Shown piece by piece: positions 36,897 through 48,836 of a DNA stretch of 64,000 nucleotides; positions within the stretch are counted from its first letter, which is position 1; every line of letters starts with the position of its first letter. A program made the translations under genes and the position numbers. This DNA comes from Chrysoperla carnea (taxonomy: Eukaryota; Arthropoda; Insecta; Neuroptera; Chrysopidae). The notes beneath the pieces are model-generated. The model made no database searches, was not told where the DNA came from, and saw nothing but the letters and a program-made list of their open reading frames with translations. The DNA lies in the NCBI RefSeq assembly GCF_905475395.1, contig NC_058339.1, forward strand, positions 49,733,172 to 49,797,171, given 5' to 3'.

Positions 36897-39800
36897 ATGA
36901 ATACAAATTTGCGGCTAGCAAATTTTCAGAAAATTTGCAGAACTTGTTTGATAGCAAAAGACAATTTACAAGAAATTTTTAGTAGTCTAGATTTATTAAA
37001 AGAATGTACTTCAATACAAGTAAGTACAGTAAATGTTAACAAAACAAGATAAAAATATTTTGTCTTAATTTTTATATCTTTTATATCTTTACTTTTTAGA
37101 TTGACATGGAAGATGATTTCCCAAAATTAATCTGCGTTGAATGTACGGGGAAACTAAATACTGCTCATGAATTCAGAAAACAATGTGAACAATCTCAACA
37201 AGTTTTGTTACAACTGAGGACATCGAATGATAGCCCTGTAAAACTTGAAAGTGACATTACGGATTTCCAATTACAAAACGAAAAAACTGAAAATGTAGAA
37301 TTAATTGAAATTGTTATTAAAACCGAGCCCCAACCCGAAGAATCTTACAATACAAACGATGATTTAGCCAGTGTACACGACTTAATTAAAAATTTTACCA
37401 GTGAAAATAAAAGTGTGGGTGTTTGCAAAAAACAAAAAATTATTTTAGAAAGTGTAAATATTAATCTTACCAAAGATGGTTTACCTTTTAATTCTGATGA
37501 TCAACCTGTAAAAAAAATATTAAAGTTTGAAAATGATTATTTAATTCATGAAGATCATGATTATGACACATGTATACGAAGCATTGACAAATCTGTAGAT
37601 GAAAATAAATGTAATGAAAAACCTAGTACTCTAAAGACCCAGAGAAAATTGGATGTAAAAGAAGATAGTGTTACAATAAAAAATGGATTATCGTGTCCAA
37701 AATGTGAAAAATCGTTTGAATTAAACTCCGATTTAGAAATTCATATGTTGAAACATCAAGAGTTTGATGAATATATTTGTCCCAAATGTTCAAAGTGTTT
37801 CGAAACCGTAACAAAGTTAAAAAGACATCTTAGCACACATTTGGTTAACAAGCCACATAAATGCAATGTTTGCAATAAAAGTTTTAATGATGTTCGTCGC
37901 AGAAATAGTCATTTACGAATTCATAAACGTAATGAAGATAACAATTGTCAAACTCTTGATAAAAATATTAATGAACATTTAAAAAACAATGGAAGTTATT
38001 CATGTCTCCAGTGTAGTAAATGTTTTGAATTAGAAACAGATTTAGAAATTCATATGTTAATTCATCAAAAGTTTGATGAATTTAACTGTCATATGTGCTC
38101 AAAGTCTTTCGAAAATGAAATTGGTTTAAAACATCATTTCATCAGACACATGGTTTACAAACCATTTAAGTGTAACTTTTGTGATAAAAGCTATGCTAAT
38201 TCTGATGATCGAAATCGACATTTACGAATTCATACAGGTAAATTGATATATTTTAATAACACAGTGTCGGATTTAAGCCTTCTGGCAGGCAGACCACTGA
38301 GATGCTTACGCGTTTTTAAGCCATTTTTCCCTTTATAATTTTGTGGTGTTTGATGGAGTACCTTTTTTTGTTATGGGCTCTTAGTCTACGATAGAAATTG
38401 ATGATTTCTAAGCAAAATCTCAAAAAATTGTATTTTTGAATTTCTTATTTTGACCAGACTTTTTTCCTAAATTTGCCACTGAATTAAACAAGCAGTTAAA
38501 CCAACAATATCTATAGTCTCCAGTACAGAGGGGGTTAAAGTTTCGTGAATTTTATGAGGGGGTATGGTTTCGTGATTATAACACTCTTACGAAACTACGC
38601 AAGTGGCTTCATTTCACTATATTGATAAATTTTCATACCCTCGTTTTTCCGACATGTGTAAAAGTGGAGTTTACGCCAAACGGCTCAACATTTTTGCTGG
38701 CCACTATTATTCTCTCTTATTATATACATTTATCATATTTTTTCAATAGGTCGTTTAATTGACATTTTTTCCATTTTCCACATTGAAAACGCTCCAATTT
38801 CCAAAGATTCCGTAAATGTAAACTTTGTAGGTTACACTGAAATGAAGCCACTCACGAAGTTTCGTAAGATTTTTATTCACGAAACCATGCCCATGTAAAA
38901 CCATGCCTTCTGTACTGTAGACTACTATACATTTTTTTTTTCTGAATAGGTGAAAAACCTCATGTATGCTCTACATGTGGGGAACGATTCATGGAATCGA
39001 GTAAATTATCACGTCATATGAAATATCATCTTGGTATAAAAAATTTCGTGTGTACAGTTTGTTCTAAATCGTTTACTTTTTCACAAGAGCTTAAACGTCA
39101 TATGCTTATGCATACTGGTGAAAAACCTTACTTGTGTACAGAATGTGGGAAAAGTTTTCGTCAGCTGCAAAGCTATAAAGAACATCAAATTACACATTCG
39201 GGTGAACGTCCGTATTCATGTACAGAATGTGAGAAGACTTTCACTTTGAGTAAATATTTAAAATGGCATATGCGTTCACATACAGGTGAAAAACCATTTG
39301 TTTGTAAAATATGTGAGATGGCTTTTACAACAGCACGTGCTCTTGTTAGACACAATCGATCTCATACTGGTAAGGTTCATTTATTGAAAATGTGCAATAA
39401 AACGTAATAATTAATATTAATTTTAATTTAGGAGAAAGGCCGTATTCTTGTGATATTTGTAAAAAAACTTTTAAATCAAGTCAGGAAGTAACTCAACATA
39501 AACGGACCCATAATAAAATTCCCCAATTTTTCCTTAAGCAAGGTAAGATTTTTATATTTAATATGGATATTTTAAATGTAAAGCCGCGGCCACATAGCAC
39601 AATGCACAACTCACCACATATTTGTGTACTGAATAATTCTGGATAATTCTGAATTAAACATTCCAAAAACGTTTAAAAATTACAAGGTTCAAGAGTTACA
39701 AAGACTCCTTCAGAGTTTCTAAAACTTTTTCAGAGTTTTTAAGACTTATTTTTTCTTCAAAAATTTTTTCCACTAGGGTACGGATTTACAGATTTTTCTA

Positions 39801-40372
39801 TAATTTCCCATTAATTGTTTTTGTCTGAATCGAAATGTGATCTTAATAGTTTCTACATTATATTAACTTTGTTTTAGGGGATAGTCCATATTGGTGTGAT
39901 ATTTGTGGAAAGACTTTTAAGGCAAATAAATATTTAACACGCCATAAACGAGAAGCACATGTTGGTAAGCTTCATTTATTGAAAATGTTTATATTTAAAG
40001 GATCTTTTGCATGTGGAAATTCACCATCGTGTGGGAGTGATATATTTCTATTGTATTTTTGAGTGAATTTCCGATATTTTGATAATTACTTATATTTTCG
40101 TTGAGTAATTTACATATAAAAAAATCCTCAATATACTTTTTATAAACTAATGTAAATACGGTTGACTTAAAAACAAAATTAAAATTACATTTTGTCAAAA
40201 TTTTATTCAATTCCCTTGAGTAGATCTCTCATTTAAGGTAATTAGTCCATTAATAATTTATATTAATTTTGTTTTAGAGGGAAAACCATATTCCTGTGAT
40301 TTATGTGAAAAGGCTTTTAAATATAGTAAACATTTACGAGCACATAAACGAACACATGACGAAACAAGGTAA
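36897..40372 (+). CDS. ZAD-C2H2 zinc-finger protein, gene C
   Basis: Six exons: 36897-37019, 37100-38237, 38950-39369, 39432-39542, 39878-39964 and 40278-40372, giving 657 residues. ZAD cysteines are at about 14, 17, 53 and 56. The linker has VKLE, IKTE and LKFE sites; the SSDES segment is degenerate. There are fourteen C2H2 fingers: six in exon 2, five in exon 3, and one each in exons 4, 5 and 6. Exons 4-6 are copies of the single terminal-finger exon of the paralogs, with every boundary phase 1. Exon 4 ends with a short non-finger tail before its donor. The final AGG TAA overlaps a donor-like AG|GTAAAA, so another exon is conceivable. It is probably a nuclear DNA-binding protein with a lengthened finger array. 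Confidence 0.87.
38513..38933. mobile_element. Foldback MITE in intron 2 of gene C
   Basis: The left end TAGTCTCCAGTACAGA is matched by the inverse end (CTGTACTGTAGACTA). The arms continue inward (CGAAACTACGCAAGTGGCTT against the inverse of GAAGCCACTCACGAAGTTTCG) for about 110 bases. Its ends resemble those of the R2 family at 40925-41400. It has no coding capacity. Confidence 0.75.
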
Positions 40373-41937
40373 AATTATCTTTATCTTTACTGTTATAAGA
40401 CTTTTGACTGTTGAATTGGAGTATCTTTAAGGCTTTTATATATATTACCGATTTTATATATGGAGGTAAAGAGAGAAGATTGTAATAATTTTTCACTAAC
40501 ACAAGTAGTGATACAATAGAGTTATTTTTTTAGAAGGATTCTTTTTGTTTAGAGTAGGTATTATGTCAAAAAACTATTCAGAATTGTCAAACATATATTT
40601 TGTATTTGTCAAACATCGTTCTTTGTAGTATTGGTGCTACCTAAGGGAGAATGGTGAGTGATTTTTTGGCGGAATTTAGACATACATTTAAATATGTGAT
40701 GCCTGTAGCTCATTCCACCGATTTTGTTCGAAAGGAAGAGTGAAGCGCTGCCGCTAGCCTTGTATTTTATAATGCATTTGTATATATACTTAAATCTATT
40801 TTAATGGCAGCCAAATTTTTTAATAGTTAAAATTTATAACAAAATCTCATGTTTATATGAGTCTATAGACTGTGAGACAGAAACGATGGTTTGTTAAATT
40901 ATTAATACATAATTGAAACTTCTTAAGTGACTTCCTCTTAATTTTCTACTAAACTTCATATGAGCACGATAACGACTTATTTAAGCTATCGGTCTGAAAA
41001 ACCGCAACAGGGAATTTATCGGGCAGTATGATCACTTGTTAACATTAATAGTTATTAAACAATTCAGAAAAGTGAACTTTATATGTATTCAAAAACAAAA
41101 ATACTTAAGTACGGCATGTTCGAGATGGTAGATAAGCTCATCGGTGAAGTATTTTTGTCAGACAAAATATATCATTGCGTAATAATTATTTATGTTATCA
41201 AGTGGTCATAATGTCCGACAAATTCCATCGATAGCTGAAATATGTCATTATCTTGCTCATGTGAAAACGCAGCACTTTCGAAAAAAGTCGTAGAGAGAAA
41301 GTTTGGTAGACTCACCAAAAGGAAGCCACTAACGAAGTTTCAAGTATGTATTAATTATTTAACAAAGCACCCTTTCTGTACCATGGTCCACTGCATTTAA
41401 TCGCGACAAGTATATTACAATTCTAGAATAATCAACTCTACCTTATTCTACATACTAATAATAGCAGTAGTAAAATATATATTCCACATCCTTTCTTTAC
41501 TTATATATTCAAAGGTTACAGATACAGCCGTGATAACTTCATTTTTGCTTCTATACGTATGGCCATATACGTTTAATACCTCATTTATATACAGTGTGTT
41601 AATGTACATTTGTTTATTTTTAAAGGTAGTAGTTAACTTGTATTATCTTATTGTAGGCAATTTCGGGGTGGGATTAAAATTGAAATGGAAGAAGATAGTT
41701 GACATGTGCATTAATATAACAAACAGGTCCAAACTAAACATGAATGCTTGGAAGAGAAATTGAAAATTTTTAAACCTTTACTACCTCGGCTATGTAATTT
41801 TCACCGAAGAACAAGAATAGATATTGAACAAAGACCAATCGTGAAGGAAAATTAAATTTTTTTATCTATTTTTTTTTTGTAACAATTTTCTTGACGAACG
41901 GTAGTGAAAGCTGCACTATTAATAAAACCTTGAAAGA
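40373..41937. other. Spacer between genes C and D, left part
   Basis: No exon is recognised. It contains an R2 foldback copy (40925-41400). The region from 41400 to 41937 is AT-rich and unassigned and leads into a LINE fragment. Confidence 0.45.
40925..41400. mobile_element. R2 foldback element, copy 2
   Basis: The left arm (about 40925-41040, with AAGCTATCGGTCTGAAAAAC and CGCAACAGGGAATTTATCG) is repeated inversely in the right arm (about 41215-41345, with GAAAACGCAGCACTTTCGAA and CAAAAGGAAGCCACTAACG). The central part matches the inverse of 25130-25200. The termini resemble those of the MITE at 38513-38933. Confidence 0.65.
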
Positions 41938-42310
41938 AATTGAATCTATATAAAACTATTGAATCTTTTGAAGTTTGGTGTTGGAGAAGAAAATTTAAAA
42001 TAAAGTGGAATGATTATGTGACAAATGAAAAAGTATTAAAAAAGGCGAAAATTAGAAAGGAACTATTAAATCATATTCATCGTAGGCAATTATCGTTCTT
42101 AGGTCATATAATTAGAAAAAACGGATTCGAGATAATATGTCTGACGGAAGTTTGAAGGAAAAAAGGGAAGGTGGAGAAAACGTTTAAGCTATTTAGACAG
42201 CTTAGAATTAAGAAACTTAAACGCTAGTGAGATAGTGCATATGGTAGAGATTTGGAGAGACATGCTGATCAACGTCTGCGGAAAGCAGACATGATACTCT
42301 CATCATCATC
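41938..42310 (+). pseudogene. LINE ORF2 C-terminal fragment with (ATC)n tail
   Basis: One frame reads ESFEVWCWRRKFKIKWNDYV, then TNEKVLKKAKIRKELL and FLGHIIRKNG. This matches the post-reverse-transcriptase region of CR1/RTE/Jockey-type LINEs (AFEMWCWRRML.I.WTD.VTNE). After a frameshift near 42140 the reading continues EGKKGRWRKRLSYLDSLE to GKQT and a stop at 42292-42294. A short TCATCATCATCA tail follows, as in 5'-truncated LINE insertions. It is dead. Confidence 0.75.
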
Positions 42311-42639
42311 AACAATTTTACCCAGATTCATTTATAATAATTCGTAGAAAAAATGAATAATCAGGTCTAGGAGAATAAATGAATTAATTTATATAAATTA
42401 AACGTTTCGTCATTTATTCTTGCCTCCTTCAGCAACTAAAAATTAAAATCAATAATAATTTAACAATGCTAATTGTAATTAAGATCCTTCTCCATAGTTC
42501 TTATATGTGTTAGACAATTGAATTATAACAAGTGAAAACAAACAAATGACTGAGTTAACTGTTGAAATACCATGTCTAGACAGCGTTTATTATGCAATCG
42601 TTTGTTTTTTTCGTCATGTAATTAAAGAAAGGTAAATAA

Positions 42640-43305
42640 TAAATACTATATAATTTTGAGATTTTTAAACGCAGTTTTTTGGCGTTCTCTGTTGACGCAT
42701 AAGTACGTGATCTGTCAATTGGTGACAGTTCAATGTATAATTTAAAAAATGAATTTAAAACACAGAATTTACACTCGTTATTATTAAGTTTTCTTATAAA
42801 AAGTCGTAGAATGATTTAACTCAATGAAATACCCTATTGGATTTTAACGCTAAGATGTCAGCGCCACGAGTAAAAAAAATGTAAACCATTCTCGTTACAA
42901 TCAGCTGATTATTTCAATGATTAGAGAGGCAGAAGATATATGCTTTATTATACATTTTAATGTGCTGTGCTATATTTGGCGTTCTGACAATAGTTCTTTT
43001 TCCTATCGCCAGATAGAGTCTTTCTTAGCATTAAAAACCAATAAAATGTAAGTAATTAATACCATACAGTATGTCAACAAATTTGACAAGCGTGTGCTAT
43101 GATGTCACGTCCGTATAAAATTTGAATTTCCGTTTTAGAAATTTTTAAATGCCCTCATTGAATTTGTACTTTTATTAATTAATTTTAAGTAATTAAAAAG
43201 ATATTAATTACTAAAATAATGGTTTAGTTGAAATGTCCAGTCATTAAAGTTACGGAAGAAAATATTTGAACCAAATTTAAATTTCATGAATATTCCCTAT
43301 TGTGT
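42640..43305 (+). mobile_element. R3 MITE interrupted by a second MITE
   Basis: It matches the inverse of 48226-48785 on both sides of a 0.2 kb insertion and ends with CATGAATATTCCCTA. The R3 ends (TA|GGGAATATTCATG in inverse orientation) suggest a TA target, as in the Tc1/mariner group. Confidence 0.75.
42835..43043. mobile_element. ~0.2 kb MITE nested inside R3
   Basis: The inverted ends are TATTGGATTTTAACGCTAAG on the left and the inverse of TATTGGTTTTTAATGCTAAG on the right. The uninterrupted R3 copy at 48.5 kb shows where the host sequence resumes (ATACC / ATAAAATGTAAG). No coding capacity. Confidence 0.75.
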
Positions 43306-43445
43306 TACAATATCTCTTTTCGTTTTTGAGTTATCGTGATTACAGACAGACAGACGGACAACCGGAAATGGACTAATTAGGTGATTTTATGAAAACCTAT
43401 CTCAAAATTTGTTGTTATTCTCCTAGCCTATGTCTCACGAATTAA

Positions 43446-43881
43446 TTTTTATAATCAGGTATGGATACGAATATGGAAACATTATCATTTATAATATTTT
43501 TTCCAACTTTCCCTTCACTCTAGAATGTACATGAAAAATGAAATAAAATTTTTAATTTCTGGTATTTGAACATTTGTGTCAATTTGAAGCCTTTTTTTCT
43601 CTATATACAGAGTGTTTCAAAATTGTACGCCAATATTTTAGGTACGTGCAGAGGCGCATTTCCGAAACGCAACTTGGAAAATGTCTAGGGGCTACATAAA
43701 AACGCAGACATAGAAATTTTTAAGCAAAGAGCTAGTTGTATTGTATAAGTAGGTACTAGTTAATTGCACAAAATGTATGACCGTGTGTGTTCAGCTTTAT
43801 GCACATGCGTCCGGTATATGCATATCACATAAAAGAGTAAAAATTTTTAATTGAAAGATTTATGTCACATTATGTTTAAGT
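43446..43881. other. Upstream flank of gene D
   Basis: No gene or delimited element is seen. The proximal promoter of gene D should lie at the right end. Confidence 0.4.
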
Positions 43882-43911
43882 CTAAAAAATAAATATAAAT
43901 TTCAACGAAAA
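43882..43911 (+). promoter_or_regulatory. Leader motif of gene D (weaker match)
   Basis: CTAAAAAATAAATATAAATT, then TCAACGAAAA, precedes the start codon. It aligns with the leaders of genes B, C and F but with several changes. Confidence 0.3.
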
Positions 43912-46900
43912 ATGGATAAAATCATACAAACAAATTTTCAAAAAATTTGTAGAACCTGTTTGATAAAAAAAGATAATTTACAAGCTATTTTCCGTATCGT
44001 AGATTTATTAAAAGAATGCACTTCAATACAAGTAAGTATACAAAAATCAAAATACCAATAAAAAATCAATATTATTTGTTAAATTGCTTAATGTTTAGAT
44101 TGATATGGAAGATGATTTACCAAAATTAATTTGCCTCGAATGTACTAACAAACTAAACACGGCCTTTGAATTCAGAAAACAATGTGAAGTATCTCAAAAA
44201 ATTTTGTTACAACTAAGGCAGTTCGGTGAAACTTCTGTTAAACTTGAAAGTAACGGATCAAATGTTCATTTACAAAATGGAAAAAACGAAAATTTAGAAT
44301 TAAATGAAATCTATATTAAATCCGAGGAATCTTTTAAAAACGAAATAAATTCTGATACATCCGATGAAAATAATAAATTTGACGATGTTTTTAATTTTGT
44401 GAAAGTTAAACAGCTAACCAGTATACATGAGTTTGTCGAAACTAAAAATATTTTAGACGTTTCTAAAACTCAAAATATTAATGTAGAAAGTGTAGATACT
44501 AATCTTTCAAAGGACAGTTTACTTAGTGATTTTAAGGACAAAGATTTAGATAATAGATTAAAGATTGAAGATGAAAATGAAGAAGATATTCATGAAAATA
44601 ACGATTGCGATGCAGGAAATAGTGATGATGAATCTTTAGCTTTAAGGAAAAATAAATGTAAAAAAAAGTCTAGTAAGTTAAAGGTAAAGAGAGAATTGCA
44701 AGTGAAACAAGATACTCTTACAATAAAAAATGGATTATCATGCCCAAAATGTAAAAAATATTTTGAATTAGAAACAGATCTGGAAATTCATATGTTAAAA
44801 CATAAAAAGTTTGATGAATATATTTGTCCTAAATGTTCAAAGTCTTTCGAAACTGTTACAAAGTTAAAAAGACATCTTAGCACACATTTGATTAACAAAC
44901 CGTATAGATGCAATTTTTGTAATAAAAGTTTTATTGAAGCTCGTAACAGAAATCGTCATTTACTGGTTCATAAAGGTGATAAAGATACTTCTAATCAAAA
45001 TAGTGACGAATCAATTGCTTTGGGAAAACATAAGTTATTTAACATTCCAACAAGAGACGGACTTCCATGTCCTCAATGTGAAAAATTTTTTGAATTACAA
45101 ACAGACCTAGAAATTCATTTGTTGAAACATAAGAAATTTGAAGAATTTGTTTGTCCTATGTGCTCAAAGTCTTTTGAAAATGAAAAAAGTTTAAAACGTC
45201 ATTTCGATAGACACATGATTGACAAGCCGTACAAATGTAATGTTTGTGACAAAAGTTTTGTTAATTCTGACGATCGAAATCGTCATTCACGAATTCATAC
45301 AGGTAATTTAAAGTTTTATAATACGGTAAGGTACTCTGTAGAGACCTAACACTTGGACCCATAAGTTCCCTGTTTTTCTTTTGAGAATATTTTAAAACCA
45401 TAGGGAAGCACAGTTATTTAAGTAAAAAATACTGATTTAATCAAATAGCATTAGATTTTAATATTAGTTAGCCATCTCTTTGGCTATATGTTTATATTTT
45501 TTGTTTAGTTTATTGTTGGAAACTTTAATATCATTCATCTGGAAAATAAAAATCCTTTGGCCAAAGATATAACTTTTTTTCTTTATTTTTGGGAAAATTA
45601 AATTTTTTTACAATATTAATAATAATAGATTTCACAAAATTTGTATTCAATCGATAAGTATTATAAAAATGCATTTAAATTTTACTATAGAGATATGAAT
45701 ACATAAAGCACGCCAGGAGCCAAAAGATATGTGTAGCGAGAGAGATTTCCAGTGAGTTCCCTTGTGTCCTAGTCTAATACATATATATACAGACTATCGT
45801 GTATAATAAGTAAATATTGTACATATTATTACAAGGACGCAGGGGAACTCACTGGCAGTCTTCTTTCTCGCTCCACGTATCGCATCCACTTACATCCCTG
45901 ACTTCCCTTGCGGAAAAACAAAACTGTTAATAAGTCTGAATAACAGTTCTTAAAGTATTTCTCTTAAAAACTCTTATAAACTCTGAATAACTTTTAATAA
46001 GACGTAAAAAGTCGGAATAATTCCATTTTTTCGGACTCTGCCAGAAAAGTTATTCAGAGTTTATAAGACTTTTTCAAAGTTTTTAAGAGAAAGTAATACT
46101 TTAAGAACTGTTATGCAGACTTATTAACAGTTTCGTTTTTCCACAAGGGTTGTCTGTCTGTATTATTTCTATGTACTGGAAACAGTGGACGCCATATTTT
46201 GCTGTGGCCATGATTCATCTGAATAATATATTTTTAGAATTTTTCTCCTATAGGATAAAATAACCTATTTTGAAAACAAAATTTTAAACCTTAATTTAAT
46301 TATAATAATATTAATTTTTTTGTATCTAGGTGAAAAACCTTACGTATGCTCAACATGTGGTAAACGGTTTACAGCTTCTAATAGATTGTCACGTCACATG
46401 AAATATCATATTGGTATAAAGAATTTCGTGTGTACATTTTGTTCTAAATCGTTCATGTTTCCACGAGAGCTTAGAGGTCACTTGCGTACGCATACTGGTG
46501 AAAAACCTTACCTATGTACAGAATGTGGGGAAAGTTTTAGCCAACTGAAAGGTTTAAAAGTACATAAAATAAACCATACGGGAGAAAGGCCATTTTCATG
46601 CACAGAATGTGACAAAACTTTTACTATAAATAAATATTTAAAAGAACATATGCGTATCCATACAGGAGAAAAGCCTCATGTATGTAAGATATGTGGAGTG
46701 GGCTATACATCGCCAGGTGCTCTTGTTGTACATAATCGAACTCATACTGGTAAGATTTATAAAAGGCGTTTCATTTTACACGAACCGGAAATTTCACGCA
46801 AAGTAAATGATTTTGTCTTTTTATGATGGCGGAGCTGATTAGCATAATAATTTTAACTAGAAAAGAATTGATAATGTCCGAGGATTAATGTATCGAAAAA

Positions 46901-47722
46901 AGTTTTTTGTTTTTTTCAAAACTCCTACGATTTTCTCGGCTGTGAGTCGGCTTCTATATTTAAGTGTATTTTGCAATAAATTTTGTATGTTTTTTAAATT
47001 TAATTTTTTAGTCATGTGTTAAATGTCGGTCGCATGCTGAATTAGCTGTTTTCTATAAAGCCTGAATAAATAAAAATTTGGTGGTTGGGTTTCGAATACA
47101 CGTGCAATATATACTGCATTTGATATTCATGTGACATTCTAGAAACTGGTTTATTGCGCCAGCAACCCACATACGACTTTACATTTAATCGAACCGACAT
47201 AATAGACAAGACAGCATAGTCATTTTAAAGAGAAACGTGACAATTGACCGCGTTTTAGAAATTTCTAACAATTGAGAAAAACGAATTTTTCGATATGTGT
47301 TATTCATTTAGTTAACAAGCAAATTTCTTTCGTATTTCAACACTGAAATACTTTCTAGCTCCCTCCTAGGTAGAAGCAAGAAAATGAGGAATTAGAGAGA
47401 AATTCAAACTTTAATTTAAAACAATTTAATTTCATGAATAATCATGAATTTATCTATAAATTTTTTATGACAGTCAAAAAGTGGTTTAATAATTCTGGAA
47501 AAATTGAAAAATTTTTATTCTTCGACATGATAAACTGCTATAATTCTGACTTGGTTCGATTATAATGGAACGCTCTACGTTAATAATCTTCTTTAAATCG
47601 TAATAATTTATATTAACTTTATTTTAGGGGAGAGACCGTTTCCTTGTGATATTTGCGAAAAGACTTTCAAAACAAGTAAAAATTTATCACAACATAAACG
47701 AACACATAATAAAATTACATAA
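43912..47722 (+). CDS. ZAD-C2H2 zinc-finger protein, gene D
   Basis: Four exons: 43912-44031, 44099-45302, 46330-46749 and 47628-47722, giving 612 residues. ZAD cysteines are at about 13, 16, 52 and 55. The linker has VKLE, IKSE and LKIE sites and SDDES..LRKNK before a Lys-rich stretch. There are twelve C2H2 fingers. Exon 2 holds two triplets separated by a second NSDES..LGK segment, so the repeated unit includes linker sequence. Exon 3 has five fingers and exon 4 one. Exon ends follow the common phase-1 HTG|EKP rule. An AATAAA lies at 47823. Intron 2 (1,027 bases) contains two inverted repeats. The expected role is nuclear DNA binding with ZAD-mediated dimerisation. Confidence 0.9.
45727..45876. 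repeat. Inverted repeat in intron 2 of gene D
   Basis: GCGAGAGAGATTTCCAGTGA with GTTCCCTTGTGTCC is matched inversely by GGACGCAGGGGAACTCACTG..CTTTCTCGC. The arms are about 40 bases around a 70-base loop. It is probably a small foldback element. Confidence 0.65.
45903..46150. mobile_element. Foldback MITE with ~100 bp arms in intron 2 of gene D
   Basis: The left arm starts CCCTTGCGGAAAAAC and the right arm ends with the inverse CGTTTTTCCACAAGGG. The arms match over about 100 bases (AACTGTTAATAAGTCTG, CAGTTCTTAAAGTA, ACTCTGAATAACTTTT). A decayed relative may lie at about 39655-39780 in gene C. Confidence 0.75.
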
Positions 47723-47991
47723 AAAAAATTTAACTTTGAAATTAATAGAATAATTATTTCAGTTAATTATTTATGCAATGAATAGAGATAGATTTATTTT
47801 ATTTTAATTTTATTTAATTTTGAATAAAGTATTTTAAAAAAATCAAATAGAATATGTTATGGATAGTAGCAAAAATTTATTCAGAGATGTACAAATCCTT
47901 AAAAACTATCATAAAACATTAACTATCTACATAAAAGGCAGGTAAAAGTTTTGAGGAATTCACTTTCAAAAGCCACTTCCTTAATACTAAC
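47723..47991. other. 3' flank of gene D
   Basis: AATAAA at 47823-47828, 101 bases after the stop codon, is the likely polyadenylation signal. The rest is AT-rich. Confidence 0.5.
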
Positions 47992-48225
47992 TCAATTAAC
48001 ATATAAACATTTTCAACTAACTCATTTTGGAGAGACTGTAAAGGTTGGGTAAAGCCTCAAAAATCGTGAAAAAGCATGATATTTCGAAAAAAGAAGGGGA
48101 CAGTCAGTTGGGAAATTGACATTCTCAAAATACACAACACAGCCGCTATAAAGGCTTTAAAACCGATAACATATAAACATTTTCAACTAACTGAATTTGG
48201 AGAAATAGGGAGTAATCATGAAATT

Positions 48226-48785
48226 TAAATTTGGTTCAAATATTTTTCTTCCGTAACTTTAATGACTAGACATTTCAACTAAACCATTTTTTTAATAATT
48301 AATATCTTTTTAATTACTTAAAATTAATAAATAAAAGCACAAATTCAATGAGGGCATTTAAAAATTTCTAAAACGGAAATTCAAATTTATATACGGACGT
48401 GACATCAAAGTACGGGCTTGTCAAATTTGTTGACATACTGTATGATATTAATTACTTACATTTTATATGGTATTTCATTAAATTATACTATTATACGGGT
48501 TTTTATTAGAAAACTTAATAATAATGTGTGTAAATTCTATGATAAAAATTCATTTTTTAAAGTGTAAATTATACATTGAACTGTCACCAATTGACAGATC
48601 ACGTACTTATACGTCATCAACAGGGAGCGCCAAAAAACTGCGTTTAGATATCTCAAAATTATACTGTATTTTAAATATTTTTTTACACTTAAATATAGCA
48701 TTTTTAAGCAGTATTTTTTACTTTGTTATAACGGTGTAAACAATGAATTAAAAATTTAAAAAAAATACATGAATATTCCCTATTG
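48226..48785 (-). mobile_element. R3 MITE, complete copy
   Basis: This is the most complete R3 copy. Comparison with the uninterrupted R9 copy places its ends at TA|GGGAGTAATCATG and CATGAATATTCCC|TA (plus-strand reading), about 0.56 kb with imperfect inverted ends of about 13 bases and a TA flank. No coding capacity. Confidence 0.8.
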
Positions 48786-48836
48786 TAAAGGTTGGGTAAA
48801 GCCTTAAAAATAACGAAAAAGAACATGATATTTCTA

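Larger units (their letters stand above)
42529..43445 (+). repeat. R1 copy split by nested R3 and MITE insertions
   Basis: The R1 5' part is at 42529-42625 (AACAAGTGAAAAC..., ATACCATGTCTAGACAG) and its later part at about 43307-43445 (TCTCTTTTCGTTTTTGAG, the GACAGACAGACGG tract and the GGAAATGGACTAATTAGG stretch). Between them lies an R3 element that itself contains a MITE. The 3' end and the middle of R1 are missing. Confidence 0.7.
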
